DNA of 64,000 bases, from positions 1,550,001 through 1,614,000 of the forward strand of contig NZ_CP058334.1 in assembly GCF_013391085.1 (NCBI RefSeq), given 5' to 3'. Both the position numbers and the translations under genes were made by a program. Numbering within the stretch: position 1 is the stretch's first letter; every line of letters starts with the position of its first letter. Shown piece after piece: positions 25,200-33,039 of the stretch. The notes beneath the pieces were generated by a model. That model was not told the origin of the DNA. It saw only the letters and a program-made list of their open reading frames with translations, and searched no databases. Source of the DNA: Natronomonas halophila. GTDB taxonomy: Archaea; Halobacteriota; Halobacteria; Halobacteriales; Haloarculaceae.

Positions 25200-25724
25200 A
25201 TGGCGGGACTGGCCCTGCCGACCCTTTCCGACGTCGGGACGCTCGGTTATGCCGTCTACCTGCTGGTGGCGTTCGCCACCCACGCCTTCGTCGGCTACGT
25301 CCTCGCCGCGACGCTGACCGACGCGCGGCCGGCAATCGGCGGCGTCGTCGGTCTCGCACCCGACGCCGACTTCCTCTTTCCCGCCGAACTCGGCTTCCCG
25401 TTCCTCCACCGGGGCATCACCCACACACCCGTACTCGCCGCCGCCTGTCTGCTCGTCGGCTATGCGCTCGATGTCGACGAGGGGGTCCTCGCGGCGGTCG
25501 GTCTCGCCTACTGTTCGCACCTCTGCATCGACAGCCTCACGCCGAAGGGCATCATGTGGCTCTACCCGCTCTCCGAGACCGCCTTCAGCACCGCCATCGG
25601 CGGCCATTCGGCGCTCCCGACGGCGGTCATCTGGGCGCTTTTCGGCGGCCTCTACGTTACCTACCGACGCCTCCCGGCGAACACGCTCACCGAGGCCCTT
25701 CGCAGGGGTTCGTTCGCCGAGTGA
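25200..25724 (+). CDS. Membrane-bound metal-dependent hydrolase family protein (DUF457/YdjM type)
   Basis: 174 residues from ATG 25200, 37 bases after the SDR stop, possibly cotranscribed. Four to five transmembrane helices with conserved metal-ligand-like blocks: HAFVGYVLAA, LAPDADFLFP, HRGITHTPVL and SHLCIDSLTPKGI. This His/Asp pattern is that of the YdjM/LexA-regulated membrane hydrolase family, thought to act on lipids. The substrate is not known. C-terminus is soluble and basic. Confidence 0.8.
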   Translation: MAGLALPTLSDVGTLGYAVYLLVAFATHAFVGYVLAATLTDARPAIGGVVGLAPDADFLFPAELGFPFLHRGITHTPVLAAACLLVGYALDVDEGVLAAVGLAYCSHLCIDSLTPKGIMWLYPLSETAFSTAIGGHSALPTAVIWALFGGLYVTYRRLPANTLTEALRRGSFAE

Positions 25725-25777
25725 ACTGTTCGCATACCCGAACAACGCTTTTGAGAGCGCCGCCGAATTAGGCGACC

Positions 25778-26839
25778 ATGTCCGACCGCGAGTTCCTCAC
25801 ACCGCCCCCGCTGGAACCCGGCGACAGCGTCGCCGTCATCGCCCCTTCCAGCGGCGGCGCTCACGATGCCCCGCACGTCTTCGAACTCGGCCTCCAGCGT
25901 CTCCGCGACGCGTTCGACCTCGAACCGGTCGTCTATCCGACCGCCCGACAGAGCAACGGCTTCCTCGCCGATAGCCCGCGGGCGCGGGCCGCCGACGTCC
26001 ACGCCGCGTTCCGGGACCCCGAAATCAGCGGCGTCATCGCCACCATCGGCGGCGCCGACCAGTTGCGAATCCTCCGCCACGTCGACCCCGAGGTCCTCCG
26101 GAACAACCCCAAGCGGTTCTACGGGATGAGCGACAACACCAACCTCAACCTCCTGTCGTGGACCGCTGGCCTCGTCTCGTATAACGGCGCCCAACTGATG
26201 AACGAACTCGCCGTCCCCGGCGACCTGCCCGCCTACACCGAACGCTACTGCCGACGGGCCTTCTTCGAGGACTCGCTGGGCGAACTCGACGAAAGCGACG
26301 AGTGGACCGACGAACCCACGACCTGGTGGACCAACCCCGAAGAGATGGGGTCGCCGCCGGAATACGAGGCCAATCCAGGCTGGCGCTGGCACGGCGGCAC
26401 CGAGGCCGTCGAAGGGCGACTCTGGGGCGGCAACCGCTCCATCGTCGAGTGGCACCTGGCGACCGACCGCTACCTGCCCGCCCCCGAGGCGCTGGACGGC
26501 GCCGTGCTCTGTCTGGAGACCGCCGAGACGATTCCCGACCCCGACATGGTCGGGGCGACGCTGATGTGTCTCGGCGAACGCGGCCTGCTGGAGCGGTTCG
26601 ACGGCGTCCTCGTCGGCCGGCCGCCGACCCGGAGTTACCGGAAAGAGCCGCCCCGCGAGGAACGTGAGGCCTACCGCGAGCGACTCTACGAGGCGATAAT
26701 CGAGGAGGTGGGACGGTACAACCCCGAGGCGCCCGTCGTGTGCGGCCTCGATTGGGGCCATACGACCCCCATCGCGCCGCTGCCCATCGGCGGGCGGGTC
26801 AGTCTCGACCCGGCGGCGGAGACGATTCGGTTCGAATAG
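25778..26839 (+). CDS. S66-family peptidase (LD-carboxypeptidase/microcin-C-immunity type)
   Basis: 353 residues. N-terminal IAPSSGG turn, nucleophile in YGMSDNT (Ser118), Glu of the triad within LCLETAETIPD (about 240-250) and His in GLDWGHTTP (about 326-334). The family cleaves LD-peptide bonds or amide adducts; as archaea lack murein, a role in peptide-adduct detoxification (MccF-like) is more plausible. A CGCTTTTGAG box lies about 30 bases before the ATG. The ~40-residue acidic insertion EDSLGELDESDEWTDEP is typical of halophile MccF-type members. Confidence 0.85.
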   Translation: MSDREFLTPPPLEPGDSVAVIAPSSGGAHDAPHVFELGLQRLRDAFDLEPVVYPTARQSNGFLADSPRARAADVHAAFRDPEISGVIATIGGADQLRILRHVDPEVLRNNPKRFYGMSDNTNLNLLSWTAGLVSYNGAQLMNELAVPGDLPAYTERYCRRAFFEDSLGELDESDEWTDEPTTWWTNPEEMGSPPEYEANPGWRWHGGTEAVEGRLWGGNRSIVEWHLATDRYLPAPEALDGAVLCLETAETIPDPDMVGATLMCLGERGLLERFDGVLVGRPPTRSYRKEPPREEREAYRERLYEAIIEEVGRYNPEAPVVCGLDWGHTTPIAPLPIGGRVSLDPAAETIRFE

Positions 26840-26911
26840 CCGACGGGGCACCACGCGTCACCACACACACCCCACACTGACTACTAAACGCGCGGCGCCC
26901 GAATCGTGAAT

Positions 26912-28492
26912 ATGCGCCGGCCGCTCGTCGGCGACCCGCCCGACTACACGCTGGACGACACCGAGGTGCCGTGGGTCCTCGGCACGCAACTGACGGCCGA
27001 ATCCGGCCCCCTCGCCCGAGCGCCCGAGGGCAGTCGCGTCCTCATGGTCGAGGCCCACGACTTCGCCCGGCGGAAGCCCTACCATCACCACAAACTCACG
27101 CTCGTCTTCGCGGCGATGCAGGCCTTCCGTGACCGGCTTGAGGCTGCGGGCTACGACGTCGTATATATACGGGCAAATACCTTCGGCGAGGCGCTGGACG
27201 AGTTCTTCGGCCGCTATCCAGAGACGACGCTCGTTCTCATGCGTTCGCCGAGCCACGGCGCCGAGCGTCGATTGCGCGAACTCGCCGACAAAGCGGGCGG
27301 TGACCTCCGCGTCGTCGACAACGAACTGTTCGTCAGCACCCGCCGGACCTTCGACGAGTGGGCCAATGGCCGCGAAGCGCCGTTCCGCCACGAGGAGTTC
27401 TACCGATGGATGCGACGCGAGACGGGCGTCCTGATGGACGGCGACGACCCCGAGGGCGGCGACTGGAACTACGACGAGGCGAACCGCGAGTTCCCGCCCG
27501 ACGACTGGGAGGCCCCGCCGAAACCGCCCGTCGACCACGACGAGGGGGTTCGCGAGGTTCACGAGTGGGTCGGCGAGGCGTTCGAGGTGTGGGGCAGCGA
27601 CGCGTTCGCAGGCGAGAGCGACGAAGGATTCGTCTGGCCGGTCACCCGCGAGGGCGCTCGCGACGTTCTGGACCACTTCATCGACGAACGCCTCCCCGAG
27701 TTCGGCCCGTATCAGGACGCCATGCGCGCCGACGAGTGGGCGATGGCCCACGCGCTGCTGTCCCCAGCCATCAACCTCGGCCTGCTGCACCCCGTCGAAG
27801 TCATCGAGGCCACCGAAGCGGCCTTCGAGGAGCGCGACCTGCCGCTGCCGTCCGTGGAGGGGTTCGTCCGGCAGGTCCTCGGCTGGCGGGAGTTCATGCG
27901 CCACGTCTACCGCCACGCGATGCCCGAGTTGGCCGACGCCAACCAACTCGGTGCCGACCGGGACCTCCCGGAGTGCTACTGGAGCGGCGACACCGCGATG
28001 AACTGCCTCGCCGAAACCGTCGACGACGTCCGGTCGCGGGGCTACTCCCACCACATCCAGCGGCTGATGGTCCTGTCGAACTTCGCGACGCTGTGGGGCG
28101 TCGACCCCGCCGAACTCAACGACTGGTTCCACGCGGCCTACGTCGACGCCTACCACTGGGTGACGACGCCGAACGTCGTCGAGATGGGGTCGTACGGCCA
28201 CGGCGTCTTCGCCACCAAACCCTACGTCTCATCGGCGAACTACCTCACCGAGCTGTCCGACTACTGCGCGGGGTGTCGGTACGACCCCGAGGCCGACACC
28301 GGTGCTGACGCCTGCCCGTTCAACGCACTCTACTGGGACTTCCTGGACCGTAACGAGGAGCCGCTTCGCTCGAATCACCGGATGGGACTCATGTACAGCC
28401 ACGTCGACGAGAAACGCGAATCGGGCGAGATGACAGACATACGCGAGCGAGTCGCCGAACTGCGCGAGATGGCCGACGCGGGTGACCTATGA
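26912..28492 (+). CDS. Iron-sulfur cryptochrome/photolyase (FeS-BCP, PhrB type)
   Basis: 526 residues from ATG 26912, about 27 bases after ACTAAACG; GTG 26906 would add two residues. Antenna domain with VPWVLGTQL at the N-terminus; FAD/DNA domain with VRQVLGWREFMRHVY, SHHIQRLMVLSNFATLWGVDP and GSYGHGVFATKPYVSSANY. Cys365, Cys452, Cys455 and Cys468 have the spacing of the 4Fe-4S ligands of Agrobacterium PhrB, a (6-4) photolyase. It repairs UV (6-4) photoproducts using light. Start and stop give normal family length. Confidence 0.92.
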   Translation: MRRPLVGDPPDYTLDDTEVPWVLGTQLTAESGPLARAPEGSRVLMVEAHDFARRKPYHHHKLTLVFAAMQAFRDRLEAAGYDVVYIRANTFGEALDEFFGRYPETTLVLMRSPSHGAERRLRELADKAGGDLRVVDNELFVSTRRTFDEWANGREAPFRHEEFYRWMRRETGVLMDGDDPEGGDWNYDEANREFPPDDWEAPPKPPVDHDEGVREVHEWVGEAFEVWGSDAFAGESDEGFVWPVTREGARDVLDHFIDERLPEFGPYQDAMRADEWAMAHALLSPAINLGLLHPVEVIEATEAAFEERDLPLPSVEGFVRQVLGWREFMRHVYRHAMPELADANQLGADRDLPECYWSGDTAMNCLAETVDDVRSRGYSHHIQRLMVLSNFATLWGVDPAELNDWFHAAYVDAYHWVTTPNVVEMGSYGHGVFATKPYVSSANYLTELSDYCAGCRYDPEADTGADACPFNALYWDFLDRNEEPLRSNHRMGLMYSHVDEKRESGEMTDIRERVAELREMADAGDL

Positions 28493-28516
28493 AAAGTACG
28501 GCGCGAAACCGGTCGG

Positions 28517-29713
28517 CTACCGCCGGATGACGGCCACCGCGACGATAGCGAGAAGCGCGGCGATGACGCCGAAGCCGGGACCGTCGCCGTTGGTGCCGTC
28601 GGTCGTCTCGGTCGGTTCGGTCGCCGTCTGCTCGTCGGCCGGGACGATACCGTTGACGACGACGGGGTCGCTTTCGAGGTCGTCGCCGACCGCACGGAAC
28701 TCGTTTTCGCCCGCCGATTCGATGGTGACGGTGAGTTGACCGTTAGCGTCGGTTTCGCCGACCGCCTGGCCGTTCCGCTGGACGGTGATGTTCGGCAGCG
28801 GTTCGCTGTAGGCGTTGACTACCTGCAGGGTCGTCACCTCGCCGACCACGACCTGCGTGTTCTGCGGTTCGACCGTCAACGTCGGCACGCGTTGGGTGGC
28901 GATTTCGACCGACCGGTCGGATTCCCGGACGGTGAGTTGCTGACTGGACTCCGTGTAGTTTTCCTTCGTGACGGTGACCCGGTAGTCGGTATTTACCGGG
29001 ACACTGAGCGACGCGGTGCCGCCGGAGGCCCGAACGCGTGCGACTTCGCCGTCAGCATCGTCGAGTTGCACCACGGCGTTTTCGAGCCGTTCCGCCGGGT
29101 CGAAGTGGTCGTCGACGACCGTCACATCGAGACGCACGGTACCGCGCTCCAGCGATATCTCGTGGGTTCCATCGGTGCGAACCCGCTCGGAGATGGACTC
29201 GCGGTAGTAGCCGGGCTTGACCGCCTCGATCTGATAGCGGCCCTGCTCTATCGTGTCCGTCTCGAAGCGGCCGTCGGCGTCCGTCTGTCCCGTGGCGACC
29301 GTCCGGCCGTCCCGCCGGAGTTCGACGGTCGTGTTGACGAGAGACTGGTTCTCGCTGTCGGTCACCACGACGGTGGCCTGCCCCTTCTGCGAGACGCGAA
29401 CGGTCACGTCCTGTTCGGAGGCGTCCTCGACGGTGACCGGGAAGTTACGAGTGTACTCCTCGTGGTCAACATCTATCGATACATCGGCGCCCTGGGGGAC
29501 GTCGACGAACGCGCGCCCGTTGCTCGCGGTCGTCGCCGTCTGTTCACCGTCGTCCCACGTCGCAGTGACGGTAGCGTCGTCGACCGCCGCGTCGCTTTGG
29601 TCGACGACGGAGACGGTCAACGTGACCTGCGATTGGGTCGCTGCAGCCGTCGGCGTAATCAAAAGACAGCCGACCATCGCCGCGGCGATGGCCAGACTCA
29701 CCAGCCGGTACAT
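28517..29713 (-). CDS. PGF-CTERM surface protein with repeated carboxypeptidase-regulatory-like domains
   Basis: 398 residues. Signal peptide 1-24 (MYRLVSLAIAAAMVGCLLITPTAAA), then four Ig-like beta domains of about 80 residues with the D-A-V/D-A-TV and TDADGRF/ETDANGQL turns typical of CarboxypepD_reg-like repeats, NET/NTT/NYT/NIT sequons, a Thr/Glu stalk (TATEPTETTDGTNGDG), and the sorting signal GPGFGVIAALLAIVAVAVIRR. Expected on the outer cell face after archaeosortase A processing. GGAGG lies eight bases before the ATG. Convergent with the photolyase. Probably structural or adhesive; no enzyme motif. Confidence 0.8.
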   Translation of the reverse strand: MYRLVSLAIAAAMVGCLLITPTAAATQSQVTLTVSVVDQSDAAVDDATVTATWDDGEQTATTASNGRAFVDVPQGADVSIDVDHEEYTRNFPVTVEDASEQDVTVRVSQKGQATVVVTDSENQSLVNTTVELRRDGRTVATGQTDADGRFETDTIEQGRYQIEAVKPGYYRESISERVRTDGTHEISLERGTVRLDVTVVDDHFDPAERLENAVVQLDDADGEVARVRASGGTASLSVPVNTDYRVTVTKENYTESSQQLTVRESDRSVEIATQRVPTLTVEPQNTQVVVGEVTTLQVVNAYSEPLPNITVQRNGQAVGETDANGQLTVTIESAGENEFRAVGDDLESDPVVVNGIVPADEQTATEPTETTDGTNGDGPGFGVIAALLAIVAVAVIRR

Positions 29714-29799
29714 ATCGGAGCCTCCGTGCGGGACTACTTAGTTTGGCCGGGCCGTTTCAACAGTCGATTCCGGGCGGAAAAGAAGATTATATCGCCGTC

Positions 29800-30999
29800 T
29801 TAGCGGTGCCGCGCCGCGATGAGCGAGGATGCCAGCGCCGCGAGCGCCGCGAGGGCGCCGAAGCCGGCGCCGTCGCCCTGCGAGCTATCGTCGGGCGACT
29901 GCGTCTCGGTCGACTCGCTTTCGGTGGCCGTCGACCCGTCCTCGGTCGGCGTCGCGTCGTCCTGACTGCTCAACTGGACGTTCCGCGCCGAGAAGTGGTC
30001 GATACCGATGGCCACGTCGACGGTCGCTTCCGCACTGGAGGACTGGGCGACGTAGTAGCGGGGCTGGTCGCCCTCCGTGGCCGACTGTTCGACCGCGCTG
30101 TAGGAGTCGGCCTGTGCCGCGGCCTCGCCGTCGACGGTGACGGTGAGGTCCTCGGCGTTCTCGAAGGCCGCCTCCGAGACCGACGTCAGCACGACCTTCC
30201 CCTGACTCCGGGTCCGCTCGACGGTCATGTTGATCTCGTTTTCGGCCGTCGAGGCAACCTCGACGGAGGTGTCGTTACCGTACTCGATGGCTTCGACCGC
30301 CGTCTCACCGCCGGATTCGGCGGACTGCTGGACGTAGACTTCGGCGGTCGCCGTGCCGTTCTGAATCATCTGCTCGGCCTCCTCGTCGTTCTCGGAGCGC
30401 TCGTCGTTGTACTGTCGGTAGACGAGTTGGCTGTCCTCGTAGACTTCAGCCGTCACGTCCCCGTTGTCGTCGACGGCGACGCTGCCCTCACCGACGACGA
30501 TGAAGGCGCCCTGACTGCCGTCGTCCTTGGTGACGACCACGCGCTCGTCGCTTTCAGCCTGCGCATCGGCGTTACTGGAGACGTTCACCGCGACGACCTG
30601 GTTACCGTCGGTCGCCTGGAACTGGACGACGCCCCGCTGGGTGTCGTGGGTCTGCATCTCGCCGCCGCTCTCGAATCCGAGCGTGACGCTCGCGTCGGTC
30701 TGGCTTCGGCTGCCGATGGTCGCACCGACGATGTCGGCCGCGAGGGCTGCGCCGACACTGGTCTCGACGCCGATACCGGTTTGGCTTCGGGCCTCACCGG
30801 CCGACTGCATCGTCACGTTCTCGACGATGACGTTCCCGTCGACCGCGTAATCCGCGACGGCGTTACTCTGCTGGTCGAATTCGACGTGTGTTCCGGCATA
30901 CGCTTCGCCTTCCGCGGACTGGGCCGCTGCCGGTGCTGCGGCCGTCCCCACCATGGAGACGACCAGCAGCGCCGACAGCAGTATCGCTCGGTATCGCAT
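29800..30999 (-). CDS. PGF-CTERM surface protein, tandem copy 1
   Basis: 399 residues: signal peptide (MRYRAILLSALLVVSMVGTAAAPAAAQS), an extracellular beta-rich domain with EYVQ-type blocks (YAGTHVEFDQQSNAVADYAVDG; RVVVTKDDGSQGAFIVVGEG; QLVYRQYNDERSE), a conserved C-terminal block AAFENAEDLTVTVDGEAAAQ, a Thr/Ser stalk and sorting signal GDGAGFGALAALAALASSLIAARHR. It is a tandem duplicate of the gene at 31181-32314, with long identical DNA tracts. Expected on the outer face of the cell. A TTATTTC box is 24-29 bases upstream. No known function. Confidence 0.8.
   Translation of the reverse strand: MRYRAILLSALLVVSMVGTAAAPAAAQSAEGEAYAGTHVEFDQQSNAVADYAVDGNVIVENVTMQSAGEARSQTGIGVETSVGAALAADIVGATIGSRSQTDASVTLGFESGGEMQTHDTQRGVVQFQATDGNQVVAVNVSSNADAQAESDERVVVTKDDGSQGAFIVVGEGSVAVDDNGDVTAEVYEDSQLVYRQYNDERSENDEEAEQMIQNGTATAEVYVQQSAESGGETAVEAIEYGNDTSVEVASTAENEINMTVERTRSQGKVVLTSVSEAAFENAEDLTVTVDGEAAAQADSYSAVEQSATEGDQPRYYVAQSSSAEATVDVAIGIDHFSARNVQLSSQDDATPTEDGSTATESESTETQSPDDSSQGDGAGFGALAALAALASSLIAARHR
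30091..30182. repeat. 92-bp tract identical to 31421-31512
   Basis: This stretch inside copy 1 of the surface protein pair is base-for-base identical to 31421-31512 in copy 2, including third codon positions, while flanking parts have diverged. It encodes the AAFENAEDLTVTVDG region. Confidence 0.9.
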
Positions 31000-31164
31000 A
31001 CGTGAAACGTTCCGTTCGGCAGAAATAAGCTTCTTGGCCGATGCGGCAACGTCTGCCGTTCACGTACTGCGATTTTGTTTATAGAACGGAGGTATTCCGG
31101 GTATGCCCGATGTTTGATAAGAGGGGCGAAACCGCAACGGGAGGCCCAGCAAGGCCGTCGGCAA

Positions 31165-31172
31165 GAAAAAGG
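31165..31172 (-). terminator. T-run after surface protein copy 2
   Basis: Minus-strand CCTTTTTCTTGC begins about ten bases after the TAG of the copy 2 gene. The rest of the 180-base gap (31000-31164) holds a plus-strand TTTATAG box near 31078 with no supported gene behind it. Confidence 0.4.
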
Positions 31173-31180
31173 AACGGTGC

Positions 31181-32314
31181 CTATGCGTGTCGGCGGGCCG
31201 CAAGCAGGGTGCCGACGACCGCAAGCAGCGCGATGACGGGACCGAAGCCGGCGCCGTCGCCGTCGGTCATGCCGCCGTCACCGCCGCCACCGTCGCTTTG
31301 CATCGCGACGTTCCGTTCCGAGAAGTGGTCGATACCGATGGCCACGTCGGTCGTCGCCTCCGCACTGGAGGACTGGGCGACGTAGTAGCGGGGCTGGTCG
31401 CCCTCCGCGGCGGACTGCTGGACCGCGCTGTAGGAGTCGGCCTGTGCCGCGGCCTCGCCGTCGACGGTGACGGTGAGGTCCTCGGCGTTCTCGAAGGCCG
31501 CCTCCGAGACCGTCGTCAGGATGACCTTCCCCTGACTCTGGCTCCGCTCAACCGTCATGTTGACCTGACTTTCGGAGGCGCTGGCGATTTCGACGGAAGT
31601 GTCCTCGCCGTATTCGACGGCGTCAGCGACGGTCTCCTCGCCGCCTTCCTGAGACTGCTGGACGTAGACCTCGGCGGTCGCCGTGCCGTTCTGAATCATC
31701 CGCTCGGTCGTCTCGTCGTCGTCGCTCCGCTCGCCATCGTACTGGCGGTAGACGAGTTGGCTGCCCTGCTCGATGTCGGCGTTGACGTCGCCTTCCTCGT
31801 TGACGACGACTTCGCCGTCACCGACGACGATGAAGGTACCCTGACTGCCGTCGTCTTTGGTGACGACGACGCGCTCGTCGCTTTCCGACTCCGCGTCACC
31901 GCTGACGTTGACGTTGACGACCTGACTCTGGCCGTCCGCGCGGACCTGAATGATGCCGCGCTGGTTGTCGTGGGTCTCCATCTCGGCGCCGCTTTCGGAC
32001 CGAATCGTCGCGCTGGCGCGGGTCTGGCTCTGAAGTTCCAGTCCCGCCGCGTCGATGTCGGTGGTCGCTTCCAGCCCGGCGTCGAGGCCACCGCTGCTTT
32101 CGGCCTCGCTGGCGGACTGTACGGTCACGTTCTCGACGATGACGTTCCCGTCAACCGCGTAATCCGCGACGGCGTTGCCCGTCGTCTGGAACTCGATGTT
32201 CGCGCCACTGTACGCCTCGCCGTCAGCCTGCTGGGTCGCGGCGGCCGGCGCCGCCGCCATCGTGACCATCGAAACGGCCACGAGGAGTGCTAATGCCGTT
32301 GCTTTGAGCCTCAT
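31181..32314 (-). CDS. PGF-CTERM surface protein, tandem copy 2
   Basis: 377 residues from ATG 32314, chosen because it opens the signal peptide (MRLKATALALLVAVSMVTMAAAPAAA) and lies 27-30 bases after TTTATG. Same domain order as copy 1: YSGANIEFQTTGNAVADYAVDGNVIVENV, RVVVTKDDGSQGTFIVVGDGEVVV, RQYDGERSDDDETTERMIQNGTATAEVYVQQS, AFENAEDLTVTVDGEA, then sorting signal DGAGFGPVIALLAVVGTLLAARRHA. The stalk is shorter than in copy 1. Extracellular and lipid-anchored by inference; function unknown. Confidence 0.8.
   Translation of the reverse strand: MRLKATALALLVAVSMVTMAAAPAAATQQADGEAYSGANIEFQTTGNAVADYAVDGNVIVENVTVQSASEAESSGGLDAGLEATTDIDAAGLELQSQTRASATIRSESGAEMETHDNQRGIIQVRADGQSQVVNVNVSGDAESESDERVVVTKDDGSQGTFIVVGDGEVVVNEEGDVNADIEQGSQLVYRQYDGERSDDDETTERMIQNGTATAEVYVQQSQEGGEETVADAVEYGEDTSVEIASASESQVNMTVERSQSQGKVILTTVSEAAFENAEDLTVTVDGEAAAQADSYSAVQQSAAEGDQPRYYVAQSSSAEATTDVAIGIDHFSERNVAMQSDGGGGDGGMTDGDGAGFGPVIALLAVVGTLLAARRHA
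31421..31512. repeat. 92-bp tract identical to 30091-30182
   Basis: Partner of the tract in copy 1. A second shared run of about 48 bases (TCCGCACTGGAGGACTGGGC and on) lies 50 bases to the left. The patchy identity points to gene conversion between the tandem genes rather than uniform recent duplication. Confidence 0.9.
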
Positions 32315-32424
32315 GTCCGGCTTTCCCGCGGCTCGACGCATAAATTATGTGGCCAATCAAGGGACGGATTACCACGCCGGATGGACGGCCCGAGCGGCCC
32401 CTCGATGGCCGGTACACGCAACGG

Positions 32425-32450
32425 TTAAAACGTCGACTGACTAGTCAGTC
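32425..32450 (+). promoter_or_regulatory. tetR-MATE promoter and palindromic operator
   Basis: TTAAAA box (32425-32430) followed by GACTGACTAGTCAGTC (32435-32450), a perfect 16-bp palindrome that ends four bases before the ATG of the TetR gene. It lies across the expected transcription start, the ideal place for repression. TetR dimers bind such palindromes, so negative autoregulation of the TetR-MATE operon is very likely. Confidence 0.8.
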
Positions 32451-32454
32451 AATA

Positions 32455-33039
32455 ATGGTCGAGGAGACACGGGAGCGCATCATGGAGGCCACCTACCGGG
32501 CCCTCTGTGAACACGGCTACGCCTCCCTGACGATGCAGGACATCGCCGACGAGTGTGACTGCAGCAAGTCGCTGCTACACTACCACTTCGACACGAAGGA
32601 GGACCTGCTCGTTGCGCTGCTCGCGTATCTCCTCGAACGGTTCGAGGAACGGGTCGCCACCGACGGCGACCCTCGTGACCGACTCATCGACCTCGTCGAC
32701 GCGTTCCTCTTCGGCGACGAGCGCAGCCGCGAGGAACACCGCGCCTTCCATACCGCCCTGCTGGAACTCCGCGCGCAAGCCCCCCACAACGACGCCTTCC
32801 GTGACCAGTTGGCCGAAAACGACGCGCAGATTCACGCGACGGTCGCCGCCGTCATCGACCGCGGTATCGACGACGGCCGCTTCCGAAACGTCGACGCGGC
32901 GCGCGTTTCGGCCCACCTGCTCGCGGCGATTCAGGGCGCACGCATCCGCTGGGTCACCCTCGGACACGATACCGCGCTCGAACCCGTCCGCGAGGCGCTG
33001 GTCAGCGACGTCATCGACGGCTGGCTGGTCTCCGGATGA
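32455..33039 (+). CDS. TetR/AcrR-family transcriptional regulator
   Basis: 194 residues from ATG 32455, fixed by the promoter. N-terminal helix-turn-helix LTMQDIADECDCSKSLLHYHFDTKEDLL (about 26-53) with the Y-HF-K block typical of TetR. The C-terminal ligand/dimer domain (60-190) is helical, with WVTLGHDTALEPV near the end. The stop overlaps the MATE gene start (ATGA), so regulator and pump are one operon. Inducer is probably a pump substrate (drug or cation). Confidence 0.92.
   Translation: MVEETRERIMEATYRALCEHGYASLTMQDIADECDCSKSLLHYHFDTKEDLLVALLAYLLERFEERVATDGDPRDRLIDLVDAFLFGDERSREEHRAFHTALLELRAQAPHNDAFRDQLAENDAQIHATVAAVIDRGIDDGRFRNVDAARVSAHLLAAIQGARIRWVTLGHDTALEPVREALVSDVIDGWLVSG

Noticed and set aside
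29016-29741. Plus-strand ORFs opposite the carboxypeptidase-regulatory-like surface protein
   Set aside because: Ser/Thr/Arg-rich shadows of the minus-strand gene with no initiation signal or motif.
31041-31180. Gene behind the TTTATAG box near 31078
   Set aside because: The only ATG at the right distance opens a four-codon frame, and the longer plus-strand frame runs antisense into the surface protein gene.
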